DNA of 64,000 nt from Mixta calida (GTDB lineage: Bacteria > Pseudomonadota > Gammaproteobacteria > Enterobacterales > Enterobacteriaceae), in NCBI RefSeq assembly GCF_002953215.1, contig NZ_CP026378.1:2896540-2960539 (forward strand), in the 5' to 3' direction. Position numbers and translations under genes: made by a program. Shown one piece after another: positions 36,087-49,323 of this stretch. Below the pieces are notes generated by a model. It was given only the letters and a program-made list of their open reading frames with translations, was not told the origin of the DNA and did no database searches. Positions within the stretch are counted from its first letter, which is position 1; each line of letters opens with the position of its first letter.

Positions 36087-36114
36087 GCTTTTGTTAACGG
36101 CGGTTAACAAAAGC
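36087..36114. repeat. Perfect 12-bp inverted repeat upstream of maeA
   Basis: GCTTTTGTTAAC-GGCG-GTTAACAAAAGC is a perfect palindrome with a 4-bp spacer, about 107 bp before the maeA start. A weaker hairpin (ACGCTT / AAGCGT, 36064-36083) lies just upstream. No T run follows, so it looks more like a protein-binding site than a terminator. The regulator is unknown. Confidence 0.6.
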
Positions 36115-36220
36115 TGTACTTCTGCGTGAATTTTCTTAGGATCGTGGCACACCCTTGTTGTTATAAAAACACTGGCCACTTCCCCAAAGAGAACGTGCCT
36201 GTAACCGGAGCAAACACCGC

Positions 36221-37918
36221 ATGGAACTCGATTACGAGAGTAAACGTCCGCTTTATATCCCTTACGCTGGTCCTATCCTGCTGGAATTTCCCCTGCTGAA
36301 TAAAGGCAGCGCCTTTACCATCGAAGAGCGCAACGACTTCAACCTTAACGGCCTGCTGCCGGAAACGGTTGAAACCATCGAAGAACAGGCCGAACGCGCC
36401 TGGCGTCAGTTCCAGGATTTTAAGAACAATAACGATAAGCACGTTTATCTGCGCAATATTCAGGATACCAACGAAACCCTGTTTTATCGCCTGCTCGACA
36501 ACCATCTCGAAGAGATGATGCCGATTATCTATACCCCGACGGTCGGCGTCGCCTGCGAACATTTCTCTGAAATCTACCGTCGCGCCCGCGGTCTGTTTAT
36601 CTCCTACCCGAACCGCGCCAGCATTGAAGATATGCTGCAAAACGCCACCAAGCAGAATGTAAAAGTGATCGTGGTGACGGACGGCGAACGTATTCTCGGC
36701 CTCGGCGACCAGGGCATCGGCGGCATGGGCATTCCGATCGGCAAACTGTCGCTCTATACCGCCTGCGGCGGCATCAGCCCGGCCTATACCCTGCCGGTGG
36801 TGCTGGATGTCGGCACCAATAATCAGCAGTTGCTGAACGATCCGCTTTACATGGGCTGGCGTCATCCGCGCATTACCGGCGAGGAGTACGATCGCTTCGT
36901 CGACGAGTTTATCCAGGCGGTGCGCAGCCGCTGGCCGAACGTGCTGTTGCAGTTTGAAGATTTCGCGCAGAAGAACGCTATGCCGCTGCTGGAGCGCTAT
37001 CGCGACCAGCTCTGCTGCTTTAACGACGATATCCAGGGCACCGCGGCGGTAACGCTCGGCACGCTGATCGCCGCCAGCCGCGCGGCGGGCAGCCGCCTGC
37101 GCGATCAAAACGTGGTGTTCCTTGGCGCAGGTTCCGCCGGTTGCGGCATCGCCGAGCAGATTATCGCCCAGATGAAGTCAGAGGGACTGAGCGACGAAGA
37201 GGCGCGCGCCAAAGTCTTTATGGTGGACCGCTTCGGCCTGCTGACCGACAAGCTGCCGAACCTGCTGAGCTTCCAGAGCAAGCTGGTGCAGAAAAGCGAA
37301 AACCTTGCCAGCTGGCATCTGGACAGCGATGCGATCTCGCTGATGGACGTAGTGCGCAACGCCAAACCTGACATTCTGATCGGCGTATCGGGTCAGCCAG
37401 GCCTGTTCAGCGAAGAGATTATTCGTGAAATGCACAGCCACTGCGCGCGTCCGATCGTGATGCCGCTCTCCAACCCAACTTCGCGCGTGGAAGCGACGCC
37501 GGCGGACATCCTCGCCTGGACCGACGGCGCGGCGCTGGTCGCCACCGGCAGCCCCTTCGCGCCGGTCACCCTGCACGATAAAACCTATCCCATCGCCCAG
37601 TGCAACAACTCCTATATTTTCCCCGGCATCGGCCTGGGCGTTATCGCCTCCGGCGCGACGCGCGTCACCGACAGCATGCTGATGGCGGCCAGCCGCGCGC
37701 TGGCGGACTGTTCGCCGCTGGTGAACGAGGGCGAAGGTCCGGTCCTGCCGGAGGTGAAAGATATTCAGGGCGTGTCGAAAGTGATCGCGATGGCGGTAGG
37801 CAAAGCGGCGCAGCTGGCGGGCGTGGCGGTCGTCACCTCGGAAGATGTGCTGTCGAAGGCGATAGCCAATAATTTTTGGATGCCGCAGTATCGTAACTAT
37901 CGTCGCACCTCGATTTAA
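36221..37918 (+). CDS. maeA: NAD-dependent malic enzyme MaeA (SfcA)
   Basis: The 565-residue protein equals E. coli MaeA in length and ends with the same YRRTSI. Family signatures include [64 protein letters not shown] (divalent metal Asp) and [16 protein letters not shown] (NAD Rossmann motif). It decarboxylates malate to pyruvate with NAD reduction in the cytoplasm. It appears monocistronic with a palindromic site upstream at 36087-36114. Confidence 0.96.
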   Translation: MELDYESKRPLYIPYAGPILLEFPLLNKGSAFTIEERNDFNLNGLLPETVETIEEQAERAWRQFQDFKNNNDKHVYLRNIQDTNETLFYRLLDNHLEEMMPIIYTPTVGVACEHFSEIYRRARGLFISYPNRASIEDMLQNATKQNVKVIVVTDGERILGLGDQGIGGMGIPIGKLSLYTACGGISPAYTLPVVLDVGTNNQQLLNDPLYMGWRHPRITGEEYDRFVDEFIQAVRSRWPNVLLQFEDFAQKNAMPLLERYRDQLCCFNDDIQGTAAVTLGTLIAASRAAGSRLRDQNVVFLGAGSAGCGIAEQIIAQMKSEGLSDEEARAKVFMVDRFGLLTDKLPNLLSFQSKLVQKSENLASWHLDSDAISLMDVVRNAKPDILIGVSGQPGLFSEEIIREMHSHCARPIVMPLSNPTSRVEATPADILAWTDGAALVATGSPFAPVTLHDKTYPIAQCNNSYIFPGIGLGVIASGATRVTDSMLMAASRALADCSPLVNEGEGPVLPEVKDIQGVSKVIAMAVGKAAQLAGVAVVTSEDVLSKAIANNFWMPQYRNYRRTSI

Positions 37919-37928
37919 CACAAACGCG

Positions 37929-37955
37929 ATCTCCGTCATGCGTCATGGCGGAGAT
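37929..37955 (+). terminator. Hairpin downstream of maeA
   Basis: ATCTCCGtCATG and CATGgCGGAGAT pair with one internal mismatch and a 3-nt loop, 10 bp after the maeA stop. The tail is TGTCTAAAAA, so termination strength is doubtful. Confidence 0.5.
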
Positions 37956-38020
37956 TGTCTAAAAAAACCGCGTCTGACCGGCGCGCGCTTGCGTCAGCTT
38001 ACCGGCTCAAGTAGCCTTGA

Positions 38021-38779
<759 letters not shown>

Positions 38780-38828
38780 GGCGTTTCTGCCCTTGCGTGT
38801 ACAGGGTTCAGCCGTGACCGCGCGCCAT

Positions 38829-38858
38829 AAAAAAGCCGACCCTCAGGTCGGCTTTTTT
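38829..38858. terminator. Bidirectional terminator between sanA and mglC
   Basis: AAAAAAGCCGACC, loop CTCA, then GGTCGGCTTTTTT gives a stem with T runs on both strands, so it can end both the sanA and the mglBAC transcripts. Confidence 0.92.
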
Positions 38859-38896
38859 GCAGTGGAGGACGGCGAGCTGCACCGCCGTCCTGCCGG

Positions 38897-39907
38897 TTAC
38901 TTCTTACGCGAGTATTTCAGTGAATCCAGCGCCACGGCGAAGATAATGATGCCGCCCTTGATGATGTACTGCCAGTAGGGGTTAACGCCGATATAGGTCA
39001 GGCCGTAGTTGATAACGGTGAAGATCAGCACGCCGGTCACCACGCCAGCTACGGTGCCGACGCCGCCGGCAAAGGAGACTCCGCCCACCACGCACGCCGC
39101 AATCGCATCCAGCTCATACATAAAGCCGAGGTTGTTGGTGGCGCTGCCGATACGACCCGCTTCCAGCATGCCGCCGAAGGCGTAGAACACGCCGGACAGC
39201 GCATAGATCAGGATCAGGTTAAGCGGTACGTTAACGCCGGAGACCTTCGCCGCTTCCGGGTTGCCGCCGATAGCGAAGATGTTTTTGCCGAAGCGCGTTT
39301 TGTTCCACAGGATCCAGACAAACACGATAGCGATCACGGCGTAGAAGGTGATGTAGGAGAGTTTGAAGTCCCCGAAGCGCAGGAAGCCCTGAGCGAACTT
39401 CGAGAAGCCAGCGTCAAAGCCCGCGATCGGCGACGCGCCCACGTAGTCGTAATAGAGCGAGTTAATGCCGTAGACAATGATCATGGTGCCCAGCGTGGTG
39501 ATAAAGGGCGTCACTTTCAGGTAGGCGATGATGATGCCGTTCAGCAAACCAATCAGGCCGCCGATGACGCACACCGTCAGGATCACCAGCGGAATCGGCA
39601 CGGTATCCAGCTGCGGGAAAACTTTATTGGCGTTGTCCATCGCCTGCAGCATGGTGGCGGCCACCACCGCCGCCAGGCCCACCTGACGCCCGGCGGAGAG
39701 GTCGGTGCCCTGGGTCACGATCAGCCCGGCGACGCCCAGCGCGATAATAATACGCACCGAGGACTGGGTCAGAATATTACTCAGGTTCATTAAACTGAGA
39801 AAGGTCGGGTCCTGGAAAATAATAATTGCCAGCAGCACCAGCAATACGACATAGATGCCGCCCTCTTTCAACCAGGTCAGCGCATTCTTTTTCGTTGTAG
39901 CTTTCAT
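38897..39907 (-). CDS. mglC: Galactose/methylgalactoside ABC permease MglC
   Basis: The 336-residue protein has the E. coli length and about 8-10 membrane segments, with CUT2 signatures TQGTDLSAGRQVGLAAVVAA, AIGGNPEAAKVSGVNVPLNL and AACVVGGVSFAGGVGTVAG. Two copies form the channel through which MglB-delivered galactose or methyl-beta-galactoside enters, powered by MglA. It is the last gene of mglBAC, 19 bp after mglA, and is followed by a bidirectional terminator. Confidence 0.96.
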   Translation of the reverse strand: MKATTKKNALTWLKEGGIYVVLLVLLAIIIFQDPTFLSLMNLSNILTQSSVRIIIALGVAGLIVTQGTDLSAGRQVGLAAVVAATMLQAMDNANKVFPQLDTVPIPLVILTVCVIGGLIGLLNGIIIAYLKVTPFITTLGTMIIVYGINSLYYDYVGASPIAGFDAGFSKFAQGFLRFGDFKLSYITFYAVIAIVFVWILWNKTRFGKNIFAIGGNPEAAKVSGVNVPLNLILIYALSGVFYAFGGMLEAGRIGSATNNLGFMYELDAIAACVVGGVSFAGGVGTVAGVVTGVLIFTVINYGLTYIGVNPYWQYIIKGGIIIFAVALDSLKYSRKK

Positions 39908-39926
39908 GGTAACAACCCTTACATCA

Positions 39927-41447
39927 TTAAAGGTGTAACGACGCTAAACGTAATATTTCGTTTTGCGTGGTAGTTTTTGTTTCGACGATGCCCGCGACCA
40001 GGCCATTGCTCATTACCAGGATGCGATCGGTAATACCCAGCAGCTCCGGCATTTCGGAAGAGATAATAATGATGCCCTTATCCTTCTTCGCCAGTTCAGA
40101 AATAAGCTGGTAAATTTCAAACTTGGCGCCGACGTCAATGCCGCGCGTTGGTTCATCCAGCATTAATATTTCCGGCTGGGTTAACAGCCAGCGACCGATA
40201 ATCACTTTCTGCTGGTTGCCGCCGGAAAGCGAGCCGATAGCGGTATGATGCCCCGGCGTTTTTACCCGCATGGCGTCAATTACCCACTGGGTATCGCTTT
40301 TCATTCGGCTGTTATCCAGCAGGCCGAGCTTATTTTTATACTGGCGAATATTGGAAATTAACGAGTTAAAGCCAATATCCAGATAGGCGTAAATACCGGT
40401 CGAGCGGCGCTCTTCCGTTACCAGCGCAAAGCCGTGATTAATCGCTTCATTGGCGCTGTGATTATTAATCGCTTTACCGTGCAGCTTAATGGTGCCGCCC
40501 GATTTTTCGCGGATGCCGAACAGCGTTTCCACGATATCGGTGCGCTTGGCGCCCACCAGCCCGGCGATGCCGAGAATCTCCCCTTTATGCAGATCGAAAG
40601 AGACGTCGCGAATGGAAGGCTGACGCAGCGAGGTCAGGTTGCGCACCTCAAGGATCACTTCGCCCGGCACGTTGGTCTTATCCGGGAAGCGCTGGTTAAG
40701 GGAACGGCCAACCATCATGGCGATGATCTTATCCATATCCAGCCCTTCCAGCGGCTGGGTGCTGATCCACTGGCCGTCGCGCAGAATAGTGATTTCATCG
40801 CACAGCTGGAATATCTCTTCCATCTTATGCGAAATATAAACAATGCCGCAGCCGCGATCTTTCAGCTTACGGATAATGGTGAACAGATGATTCACCTCTT
40901 TTTCCGTCAGCGAGGAGGTCGGCTCATCCATAATCACAATTTTGGCGTCGTAGGAAAAGGCTTTAGCGATTTCCACCATCTGCATTTGCGATACGGAAAG
41001 ATTCGCTACCTTATCACGCGGATCGATATCAATATCCAGCTCATCAAAAATGGCTTTGGTGTCGCGATACATTTTATCGTGATCGACAAACAGCCCTTTT
41101 TTCGGATAACGTCCCAGCCACATGTTATCCATGACCGAACGTTGCAGCACCAGGTTTAATTCCTGATGTACCATTGATACGCCATTTTCCAGCGCTTCTT
41201 TCGCGCTGGTGAAATTAATCTCTTTCCCCTGAAACAGAATTGTTCCGCTATCTTTGCTGTAAATACCAAACAGGCATTTCAGCAGCGTCGATTTACCCGC
41301 GCCATTCTCCCCCATAAGCGCGTGAACGGAATGCGGCCGGACTTTCAGATTCACATTATCCAAAGCCTTCACGCCAGGAAATGACTTACTGACATTAGTC
41401 ATCTCCAGCAAGAATTCATGCTGCTGTGTTGTGTTTTCACTGGCCAT
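39927..41447 (-). CDS. mglA: Galactose/methylgalactoside ABC ATPase MglA
   Basis: The 506-residue tandem ATPase has the same length as E. coli MglA. Domain one has [16 protein letters not shown] and [10 protein letters not shown]; domain two has [31 protein letters not shown] and [15 protein letters not shown]. It energises the MglC permease. It is 69 bp downstream of mglB and 19 bp before mglC, so expression follows the CRP- and GalS-controlled mglB promoter. Confidence 0.96.
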   Translation of the reverse strand: MASENTTQQHEFLLEMTNVSKSFPGVKALDNVNLKVRPHSVHALMGENGAGKSTLLKCLFGIYSKDSGTILFQGKEINFTSAKEALENGVSMVHQELNLVLQRSVMDNMWLGRYPKKGLFVDHDKMYRDTKAIFDELDIDIDPRDKVANLSVSQMQMVEIAKAFSYDAKIVIMDEPTSSLTEKEVNHLFTIIRKLKDRGCGIVYISHKMEEIFQLCDEITILRDGQWISTQPLEGLDMDKIIAMMVGRSLNQRFPDKTNVPGEVILEVRNLTSLRQPSIRDVSFDLHKGEILGIAGLVGAKRTDIVETLFGIREKSGGTIKLHGKAINNHSANEAINHGFALVTEERRSTGIYAYLDIGFNSLISNIRQYKNKLGLLDNSRMKSDTQWVIDAMRVKTPGHHTAIGSLSGGNQQKVIIGRWLLTQPEILMLDEPTRGIDVGAKFEIYQLISELAKKDKGIIIISSEMPELLGITDRILVMSNGLVAGIVETKTTTQNEILRLASLHL

Positions 41448-41516
41448 AATTTACCTGGCTGAAAATTGTCTGCGTCTGGCGAATAAGGGCGCGGTAAGTG
41501 CCGCGCCCAATAGGGT

Positions 41517-42512
41517 TTATTTACTGAACTGAGAAAGGTTCTCTTTATCTACCGCGACGTAAGGAATACGTACGATTTTATTTTCCAGTTTGAAGTTGGT
41601 GCCGTCAGCGGCCGGTTTGCCGTCGGCCAGGTTTTTCGCCAGGTCGAAGGTGGCTTTCGCCTGGTTAGCGCCGTCATTCAGCACGGTGCCCGCCATTGCG
41701 CCCGATTTTACCATCGCCAGCGCTTCCGGCAGCGCATCGACGCCGAATACCGGAATAGCCGTTTTGTTGTGCGCCTTCAGCGCTTCTACCGCGCCCATCG
41801 CCATCGCGTCGTTGTTAGCGATCACCACTTCGATCTTGTTGGCGTTCGGGCCGGAGAGCCAGGCGTCAACCTTATCTTTCGCCTGCGCGGTGTCCCACAT
41901 CGCGGTATCCATCGCCAGCTGCTGCGTTTTGATGCCGTCTTTGTTCAGGGTGTCGATAACATATTTGGTGCGCGCTTCAGCATCGGGATGGCCCGGTTCG
42001 CCTTTCAGCAGCACGAACTGAATCTGGCCATCTTTATTCAGATCCCACGCTGGCGTCGCTTTCCAGTGTTTCTCAATCAGCTGACCCTGAATCACGCCGG
42101 ACTCTTTGGAGTCGGTGCCGACGTAGTAGGCTTTGTCATAGCTGGCCAGCACTTTCGCGTTTGGCTCTTTGTTGAAGAACACTACCGGCACGTCATTGCT
42201 GCGCGCTTTGTCGATCACCACGCCCGCCGCAGCCGGGTCCACCAAATTGATCGCCAGGGCTTTAACCCCTTTCGCCAGCAGCACGTCGATCTGATCGTTC
42301 TGCTTGGACTGGTCATTCTGCGAGTCATTCATCAGCAGCTGCACGCCGCCGGCGGCCTGCGCGTCTTTTTCAATATCCTTACGCACCATCGACATAAAGT
42401 TATCGTCATACTTGTAGATGGTGACGCCAATACGGGTATCTGCTGCGTGCGCCGTTGCGCCAAACATCATGCTGGCAACCAGGGCTGTGAGGGTGAAAAC
42501 CTTCTTATTCAT
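41517..42512 (-). CDS. mglB: Periplasmic galactose/glucose-binding protein MglB
   Basis: The 331-residue protein starts with signal peptide [23 protein letters not shown] and the mature sequence [18 protein letters not shown], close to E. coli MglB. The calcium-binding loop DLNKDGQIQ and sugar-contact residues of [13 protein letters not shown] and FFNKEP are visible. It binds galactose and glucose for the MglAC importer and for Trg-mediated chemotaxis. It is first in the operon with an unusually long leader: the predicted start near 42778 gives about 266 nt of 5' untranslated RNA. Confidence 0.97.
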   Translation of the reverse strand: MNKKVFTLTALVASMMFGATAHAADTRIGVTIYKYDDNFMSMVRKDIEKDAQAAGGVQLLMNDSQNDQSKQNDQIDVLLAKGVKALAINLVDPAAAGVVIDKARSNDVPVVFFNKEPNAKVLASYDKAYYVGTDSKESGVIQGQLIEKHWKATPAWDLNKDGQIQFVLLKGEPGHPDAEARTKYVIDTLNKDGIKTQQLAMDTAMWDTAQAKDKVDAWLSGPNANKIEVVIANNDAMAMGAVEALKAHNKTAIPVFGVDALPEALAMVKSGAMAGTVLNDGANQAKATFDLAKNLADGKPAADGTNFKLENKIVRIPYVAVDKENLSQFSK

Positions 42513-42810
42513 AGTATCTCCGGTTTTTGCAGGGTCGTTCTACGTCCGGTCCCTTCACCCTGTCGGGTAAAGAAAAGCGGACATTCAGTGAAAAAATCGG
42601 TTCAGGCGGGTCGCTATCGAAAGGTTACCCAAAGCCGATGGATTGCTGACACAAAACCTGACTTCCTTAATCGGTAACGCTTCCTGGAAAGTAATGACAA
42701 AATATTGCACGGCGCGCGTGAGGTGGTTTCAACCCAGTCATATCGACCGTTACATTATGTTTCAGCGCCGTTAAGACGCTGCTATCTTAGTGAGCTGGAT
42801 GTTAATTAAC

Positions 42811-42844
42811 TGTGAATTTACTCACAGATTGAAAACGGTTACAT
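42811..42844 (-). promoter_or_regulatory. mglB control region: perfect CRP site plus GalR/GalS operator
   Basis: TGTGA-ATTTAC-TCACA (42811-42826) has all ten conserved CRP core bases. Two bases away lies TTGAAAACGGTTACAT (42829-42844), which matches the GalR/GalS operator GTGNAANCGNTTNCAC except at its two ends. On the minus strand a TAAGAT -10-like element near 42786-42792 puts CRP at about -41. The operator overlaps the last codons of galS. Confidence 0.85.
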
Positions 42845-43879
42845 GGAGGAATCGGTTGAAATAGTGACCGGTGCCACATTTTGCCGCGCGGCGACGGAGT
42901 GACGGCGCACCAGCGTCGGCATAAAGCAGTGCTGCGCGGAAACATCCAGCTCGCCCGCCGCCCCTTTCAGCGCCAGCTCGGTGGCCAGTTTCGCCATTGA
43001 AACAATAGGATAGCGCACCGTGGTCAGCTGCGGGTCGGTGTAACGTGACATCGGAATATCATCAAAGCCGATCACGGAGAAATGCTGCGGCACCAGAATG
43101 CCGTTATCCTTCAGCGCCGTCAGCGCGCCGGCGGCCATGCTGTCGTTATAGGTGAAAATGGCGCTCAACTGTAGGTTGCGTCCCAGCAGCTCCACCATCG
43201 CCGCCTCGCCGCCTTGCATATCGGGCTCGCCGCTGCCGATCCAGACCTCAGGCGGTTCTATCCCCTGCTCGTTCAGCGCCTGCAGCCAGCCAGCGCGGCG
43301 CTGCTCCTCATCTTCAATAGGATGGCTGGAGCCGAGATAGCCGATGCGCGTATGCCCCTGCTGCAACAGCATGCGCGTCGCCATCGTCGCGCCGGTGATA
43401 TTGTCCAGACCGACGCAGCGATGCGCGTAGCCTGGCAGAATGCGGTTGACCAACACCATGCCGGGCACCTGATCCATAAAGCTGGCGAGTTCAGCGTCGG
43501 ACAGGGATTTGGAATGGACCACCAGCGCGTTGCAGCGCTGCCGGATCAGCACTTCGATCGCATGCCGCTCTTTTTCTTCCTGATGCCAGGAGTTGCTGAT
43601 CAGCACATGCTTCTGCACCCGCTGCGCCACGGTATCGACCGCCTTCACCAGCGCGCCGAAAAAGGGATCGGAGACATCCATCACCACCACGCCGATAGTG
43701 TCGCTGACCTGCGTCGCCAGCGCCTGCGCGTTGGCGTTAGGGCGATAGCCCAGCGCTCCTACCGCCAACAGCACTGCATCGCGGGTATCGGCCGTCACGG
43801 CGTTGCTGTTGTTCAGCACGCGGGAAACCGTCGCGACGGAGACGCCTGCCTGCCGTGCGACATCGCGAATGGTAATCAT
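42839..43879 (-). CDS. galS: Galactose isorepressor GalS
   Basis: The 346-residue LacI/GalR-family regulator has the E. coli GalS length. It begins [20 protein letters not shown] (helix-turn-helix and hinge to about 60), followed by a periplasmic-binding-protein-like ligand domain ending with LVRRHSV. The ATG at 43877-43879 is chosen because the family starts there; an upstream in-frame ATG would add 29 residues. It lies directly upstream of mglBAC and represses it in the absence of galactose. Its own promoter carries the same CRP-operator module (43974-44008). GalR is the alternative, but the mgl linkage favours GalS. Confidence 0.93.
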   Translation of the reverse strand: MITIRDVARQAGVSVATVSRVLNNSNAVTADTRDAVLLAVGALGYRPNANAQALATQVSDTIGVVVMDVSDPFFGALVKAVDTVAQRVQKHVLISNSWHQEEKERHAIEVLIRQRCNALVVHSKSLSDAELASFMDQVPGMVLVNRILPGYAHRCVGLDNITGATMATRMLLQQGHTRIGYLGSSHPIEDEEQRRAGWLQALNEQGIEPPEVWIGSGEPDMQGGEAAMVELLGRNLQLSAIFTYNDSMAAGALTALKDNGILVPQHFSVIGFDDIPMSRYTDPQLTTVRYPIVSMAKLATELALKGAAGELDVSAQHCFMPTLVRRHSVAARQNVAPVTISTDSSM

Positions 43880-43973
43880 GATGAATGACCTGAAAGAGAA
43901 GAGATAAATTGCATGCTTCACCTGCCGCCTGGAGTTGCTGGCGGCTATTCTGGCAGGCAAGAGCACGCGGCTA

Positions 43974-44008
43974 CGTGAATCAGGTCACACTCATGAAAAC
44001 GGTTACAT
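43974..44008 (-). promoter_or_regulatory. galS control region: CRP site plus GalR/GalS operator
   Basis: CGTGA-ATCAGG-TCACA (43974-43989) matches nine of ten CRP core bases, and ATGAAAACGGTTACAT (43993-44008) repeats the operator core found before mglB. The order and spacing (3 bp versus 2 bp) are nearly the same as at mglB, implying autoregulation of galS together with mgl. Confidence 0.82.
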
Positions 44009-44035
44009 ACAATTTTTTAACATTTGTGATGGCGG

Positions 44036-45190
44036 TCATTGTCCGCGTCGCACGGGCGCCTGCGCCGCGAAAGCGGTCAGCCTGCGCCACAGCCACTCCA
44101 GCGGCCCCTGGCGGAAACGGCGCAGCCAGAGCGTCGACAGCAGCAGGTTCGCCAGCCAGACCAGCGGCACCAGCAACAGCAGATGAACACGATCAAAATG
44201 CAGGAACAGGCCGAAGCGATAGAACAGCGTCGTACAGATCAGGGATTGCAGCAGATAGTTGGTGAGCGCCATGCGTCCGACGCAGCAAACGGCGTGCGTG
44301 ATTTTCAGGCGGCCCAGCTGCGGCCAGAAACCGAAGCAGAGCGCAGCGTAGCCGAGGCTGGTCAGGGGCGCGGCCAGATCGCGCGGCGCCTGCAGGTAAA
44401 AGGCCGACCAGTGAAACGCCCAGTCGAGATGCCACTGCAACAGCGTCCCTGGCAGCTGAATCAGCCAGCCCAGCGGCAGCAAAATCATCGCCGTGCGCCG
44501 GTAGTGGCGACGGCTGAAAGCGCCCTGCAGCCAGCCGTTGCGCATCAGCGCCCCGCCCATCAGCATCAGCCCGGCCAGCTGCCAGCCATACTGCGCGCCT
44601 AACGCCAGCAGCATCGATGAAAGATGATCGAGACGGTTTTCAATCGCCAGCGTGCCGCCGCTCAGCTTCCAGAAGGTTTCATACTGAATGTCCGCCGCGC
44701 CGGGCAACCAGGAGCGCGACGGCGCCGGGTCGGAGATCAGGCCGAACAGCAGCAGCACGCCGACGCCGACCAGGTAGAGCATGACGCCAGTATTGAACAG
44801 CGAACGGGTCGAGGGCACGTCGCGGATCATGCGCCAGGCGATCAGTCCGATAATTCCGTAGGCCAGCAGAATGTCCCCTTCCCACAGAAAGATGGCGTGC
44901 AGAAAACCGATGATCACCAGCCAGCTCAGGCGCGCCTGCAACCAGCGCTTGCCGCGCGGCAGCAGCATTTGCAGACCGGCGCCGAACAGCAGCGCAAACA
45001 GCGTGAGGAATTTGCTTTGCGCCAGCAGATCGAGCAGCGCCCAGCTCAGCGCGTCGCTGAACGAGGGGACGCCGTTCCAGGCGGGATTAAGGTAGGCGGC
45101 GGAAGGCAGGCCGAAGCCGCTGATATTCAGCAGCAGGATACCGAGAATGGCGAGACCACGAATAAAATCCAGCGTGATATTTCGTTGCAT
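44036..45190 (-). CDS. yeiB: YeiB, DUF418-family inner-membrane protein
   Basis: The 384-residue protein opens MQRNITLDFIRGLAILGILLLNISGF, the family signature, and has about 9-10 hydrophobic segments ending in the DUF418 domain (YFRFG-type FYRFGLFLHFDR, then LLSTLWLRRFRQGPLEWLWRRLT). E. coli YeiB has 385 residues and lies between galS and folE as here. The DUF418 family is related to membrane acyltransferase-like proteins, but no function is established. It may be co-transcribed with folE, whose stop is 28 bp upstream. Confidence 0.92.
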   Translation of the reverse strand: MQRNITLDFIRGLAILGILLLNISGFGLPSAAYLNPAWNGVPSFSDALSWALLDLLAQSKFLTLFALLFGAGLQMLLPRGKRWLQARLSWLVIIGFLHAIFLWEGDILLAYGIIGLIAWRMIRDVPSTRSLFNTGVMLYLVGVGVLLLFGLISDPAPSRSWLPGAADIQYETFWKLSGGTLAIENRLDHLSSMLLALGAQYGWQLAGLMLMGGALMRNGWLQGAFSRRHYRRTAMILLPLGWLIQLPGTLLQWHLDWAFHWSAFYLQAPRDLAAPLTSLGYAALCFGFWPQLGRLKITHAVCCVGRMALTNYLLQSLICTTLFYRFGLFLHFDRVHLLLLVPLVWLANLLLSTLWLRRFRQGPLEWLWRRLTAFAAQAPVRRGQ

Positions 45191-45218
45191 GCCGGTTCCT
45201 GCCGCGTTTCAAAGGGAA

Positions 45219-45883
45219 TTAATTATGACGCACCGCGCGCAAAAATTCCTGACGCGTGTTCTGGCTCGACTTGAACAGGCCGCCCAGCGAGGTGGTGGTG
45301 GTGGCGCTGTTGGCGTCGCGAATGCCGCGCGCCTTCACGCAGTAGTGCACGGCGTCGATAGAGACCGCCACGTTGTTGGTGCCGAGCAGCGTTTGCAGCG
45401 CAATCAGCACCTGCTGCGTCAGACGCTCCTGCACCTGCGGGCGCTGAGCGAAGAACTGCACGATACGATTGATTTTCGACAGGCCGATCACCTTATCTTT
45501 CGGGATATAAGCAACGGTCGCCTTGCCGTCGATAATCACGAAGTGGTGTTCGCAGGTGCTGGTCAGCGTAATGTCGCGCACCGTCACCATCTCATCCACC
45601 TTCATCTTGTTATCGATCAGGGTGATTTTCGGGAAATTAGCGTAGTCCAGACCGGAGAAGATCTCATTCACATACATTTTGGCGATGCGGTGAGGGGTTC
45701 CATCAGGCTGTCATCGTCTAAATCGAGATTGAGCAGCTGCATAATTTCGGTCATATGACCGGCAATCAGCGTCTTACGCGTTTCGTCATCCATTTCACGT
45801 ACGGGGGCACGCAACGGGGTTTCCAGTCCACGCGCAACCAACGCATCGTGAACCAGAGCGGCTTCATGACTTAACGTCGCCAT
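45219..45883 (-). pseudogene. folE: GTP cyclohydrolase I, interrupted by a one-base deletion
   Basis: Two overlapping frames together give the whole enzyme. The first encodes [20 protein letters not shown] to [15 protein letters not shown] and then derails; the second resumes with [20 protein letters not shown] and carries the zinc and catalytic motifs STCEHHF and [10 protein letters not shown] to the end. Restoring one base at 45698-45699 (GGAACCCC should read GGAAACCCC on the coding strand) joins them as [14 protein letters not shown], 221 residues against 222 in E. coli. FolE makes dihydroneopterin triphosphate, the first step of folate synthesis, so a true knockout in a free-living cell is unlikely. 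Confidence 0.9.
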
Positions 45884-46017
45884 GTGATGTTTCTCCAGCA
45901 GGTGTGACAGCCGACGATCGCGCCAGCGTCGTCGTCGGGATAATAATCAGAGCGCGTATTCTGAAGCACTCCGGGTCGTTTATCCAGTGAATCCCTTTAA
46001 TCGGCCCTGAAATCCCT

Positions 46018-47175
46018 TCATGCGGCGCGGCGCCAGACCAGCGCGCCAGCCAGCAGCAGCGCCGCGCCCGCCACGAACAGCGCCGGCTCCAGCCGGTGCC
46101 ATAACAGGCTGGAAAGCCAGGAGAGCAGCGGCCCTGCCAGCTGGCCGACGGCGTAGCCGGTGGTCAGCAGCCCCGCCAGATAGCGCATATGCTGCGGCGC
46201 CAGTTCGCGGCCATACTGCAACGTCAGTTGCACCACGCAGAGAAAGCCGCCGCCGGTCAGCAGCGCGCCCGCCGCCAGTCCGCCGAGGCCGGGCAGCAGG
46301 CCGCCGATAAATACGCCGATCGCCTGCGCCCACAGCGCCACCGCCAGCCGCAGATGGGCGGCGGCCCAGCGGCGGGTGAGAATGCCCAGCGCGATGCCGA
46401 TCACCGCCGCGCCGCCGAAAACCGGCCAGACGAACTGCGCGAACAGGCTGTGCGGGAAACGCGTCGCCGCCAGCTGGGAAAGAAAGGTGGCGGGCAGAAT
46501 ATAGCCGAACCCGGCGAGGCTGTAGCTCAGCACCAGACGCTTCAGATTGCCGTCCAGCACCAGCGGCGCGGGCGCGGTTTCCGGCCGATGCAGCTCCCCG
46601 CGGCGCGGCAGATTCACCGCAATCGGCGCAATGAGTAACAGCGCCAGCGCGCCATAGGCGAGCCAGGCGGTCGCCGCCGTGACCTGCCAGCCGTTCAGCA
46701 GCACCGCCAGCAGGCCGCTGAGGAAAATGCCGATGCCCGGACCGGCGAAAACCGCCGCCGACAGCCCCGGCCTGCCGAGCTGCTGTAAACGCTCGTTGCT
46801 CCATGCCGCTACCAGCACCATCGCGCAGCCGCTGGCCCAGCCGATAATGAAACGCGCCGCGCCGTGCAGCCAGGCGTCGTTCAGCCACGCCGACAGCAAC
46901 GTCAGCACCACCGCCCCCCAAACCCCGGCGTGCAGCCGCCGTTCCACATGACGGCGCGCGCGCATCGCGTCAAACGATCCGCACAGGTAGCCAAGATAGT
47001 TGAGCGCCGCTACCAGGCTGGCGCTGGAGAGCGTCAGCTGGCCATCGGCAATCATCAGCGGTACCTGCGGCGTAAAGGCGAAGCGCCCGATACCCATCGC
47101 CACCACCAGCGACAGCAGCGCGCTTAACGCAATACGCCCTGCTCCTACGGTCCGTTTCGCCTCTGTTTTCCGCAT
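46018..47175 (-). CDS. YbfB/YjiJ-family MFS transporter
   Basis: The 385-residue protein has about 12 membrane segments. The N-terminal helix VAMGIGRFAFTPQVPLMIADG and the LNYLGYLCGSFDA motif identify the YbfB/YjiJ (DUF1228-like) branch of the MFS. No substrate is known for the group. The gene is divergent from the LysR-type regulator gene at 47280, with a 104-bp shared promoter region, an arrangement that often means control of the transporter by that regulator. GC content is noticeably high in this gene. Confidence 0.82.
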   Translation of the reverse strand: MRKTEAKRTVGAGRIALSALLSLVVAMGIGRFAFTPQVPLMIADGQLTLSSASLVAALNYLGYLCGSFDAMRARRHVERRLHAGVWGAVVLTLLSAWLNDAWLHGAARFIIGWASGCAMVLVAAWSNERLQQLGRPGLSAAVFAGPGIGIFLSGLLAVLLNGWQVTAATAWLAYGALALLLIAPIAVNLPRRGELHRPETAPAPLVLDGNLKRLVLSYSLAGFGYILPATFLSQLAATRFPHSLFAQFVWPVFGGAAVIGIALGILTRRWAAAHLRLAVALWAQAIGVFIGGLLPGLGGLAAGALLTGGGFLCVVQLTLQYGRELAPQHMRYLAGLLTTGYAVGQLAGPLLSWLSSLLWHRLEPALFVAGAALLLAGALVWRRAA

Positions 47176-47279
47176 TGTGACATCATCTTTTTTGTTTAAC
47201 CGTTGCGTCTATCATGCACGAGGTTTACACTCACGAAAAGTGAATGATTCTGATAAAGTTAATTACGGTAAGAGAACAG

Positions 47280-49311
<2,032 letters not shown>

Positions 49312-49323
49312 ACGGGAGGCGTC

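Noticed and set aside
42660..42690. A second GalS operator within the mglB leader (GGTAACGCTTCC)
   Set aside because: Only the central CG and a few flanking bases fit the operator pattern; too many core mismatches.
45980..46921. Minus-strand frame overlapping the YjiJ-type transporter in another frame
   Set aside because: Very arginine/glycine/alanine-rich with no hydrophobic segments, typical of an out-of-frame reading of a GC-rich transporter gene.
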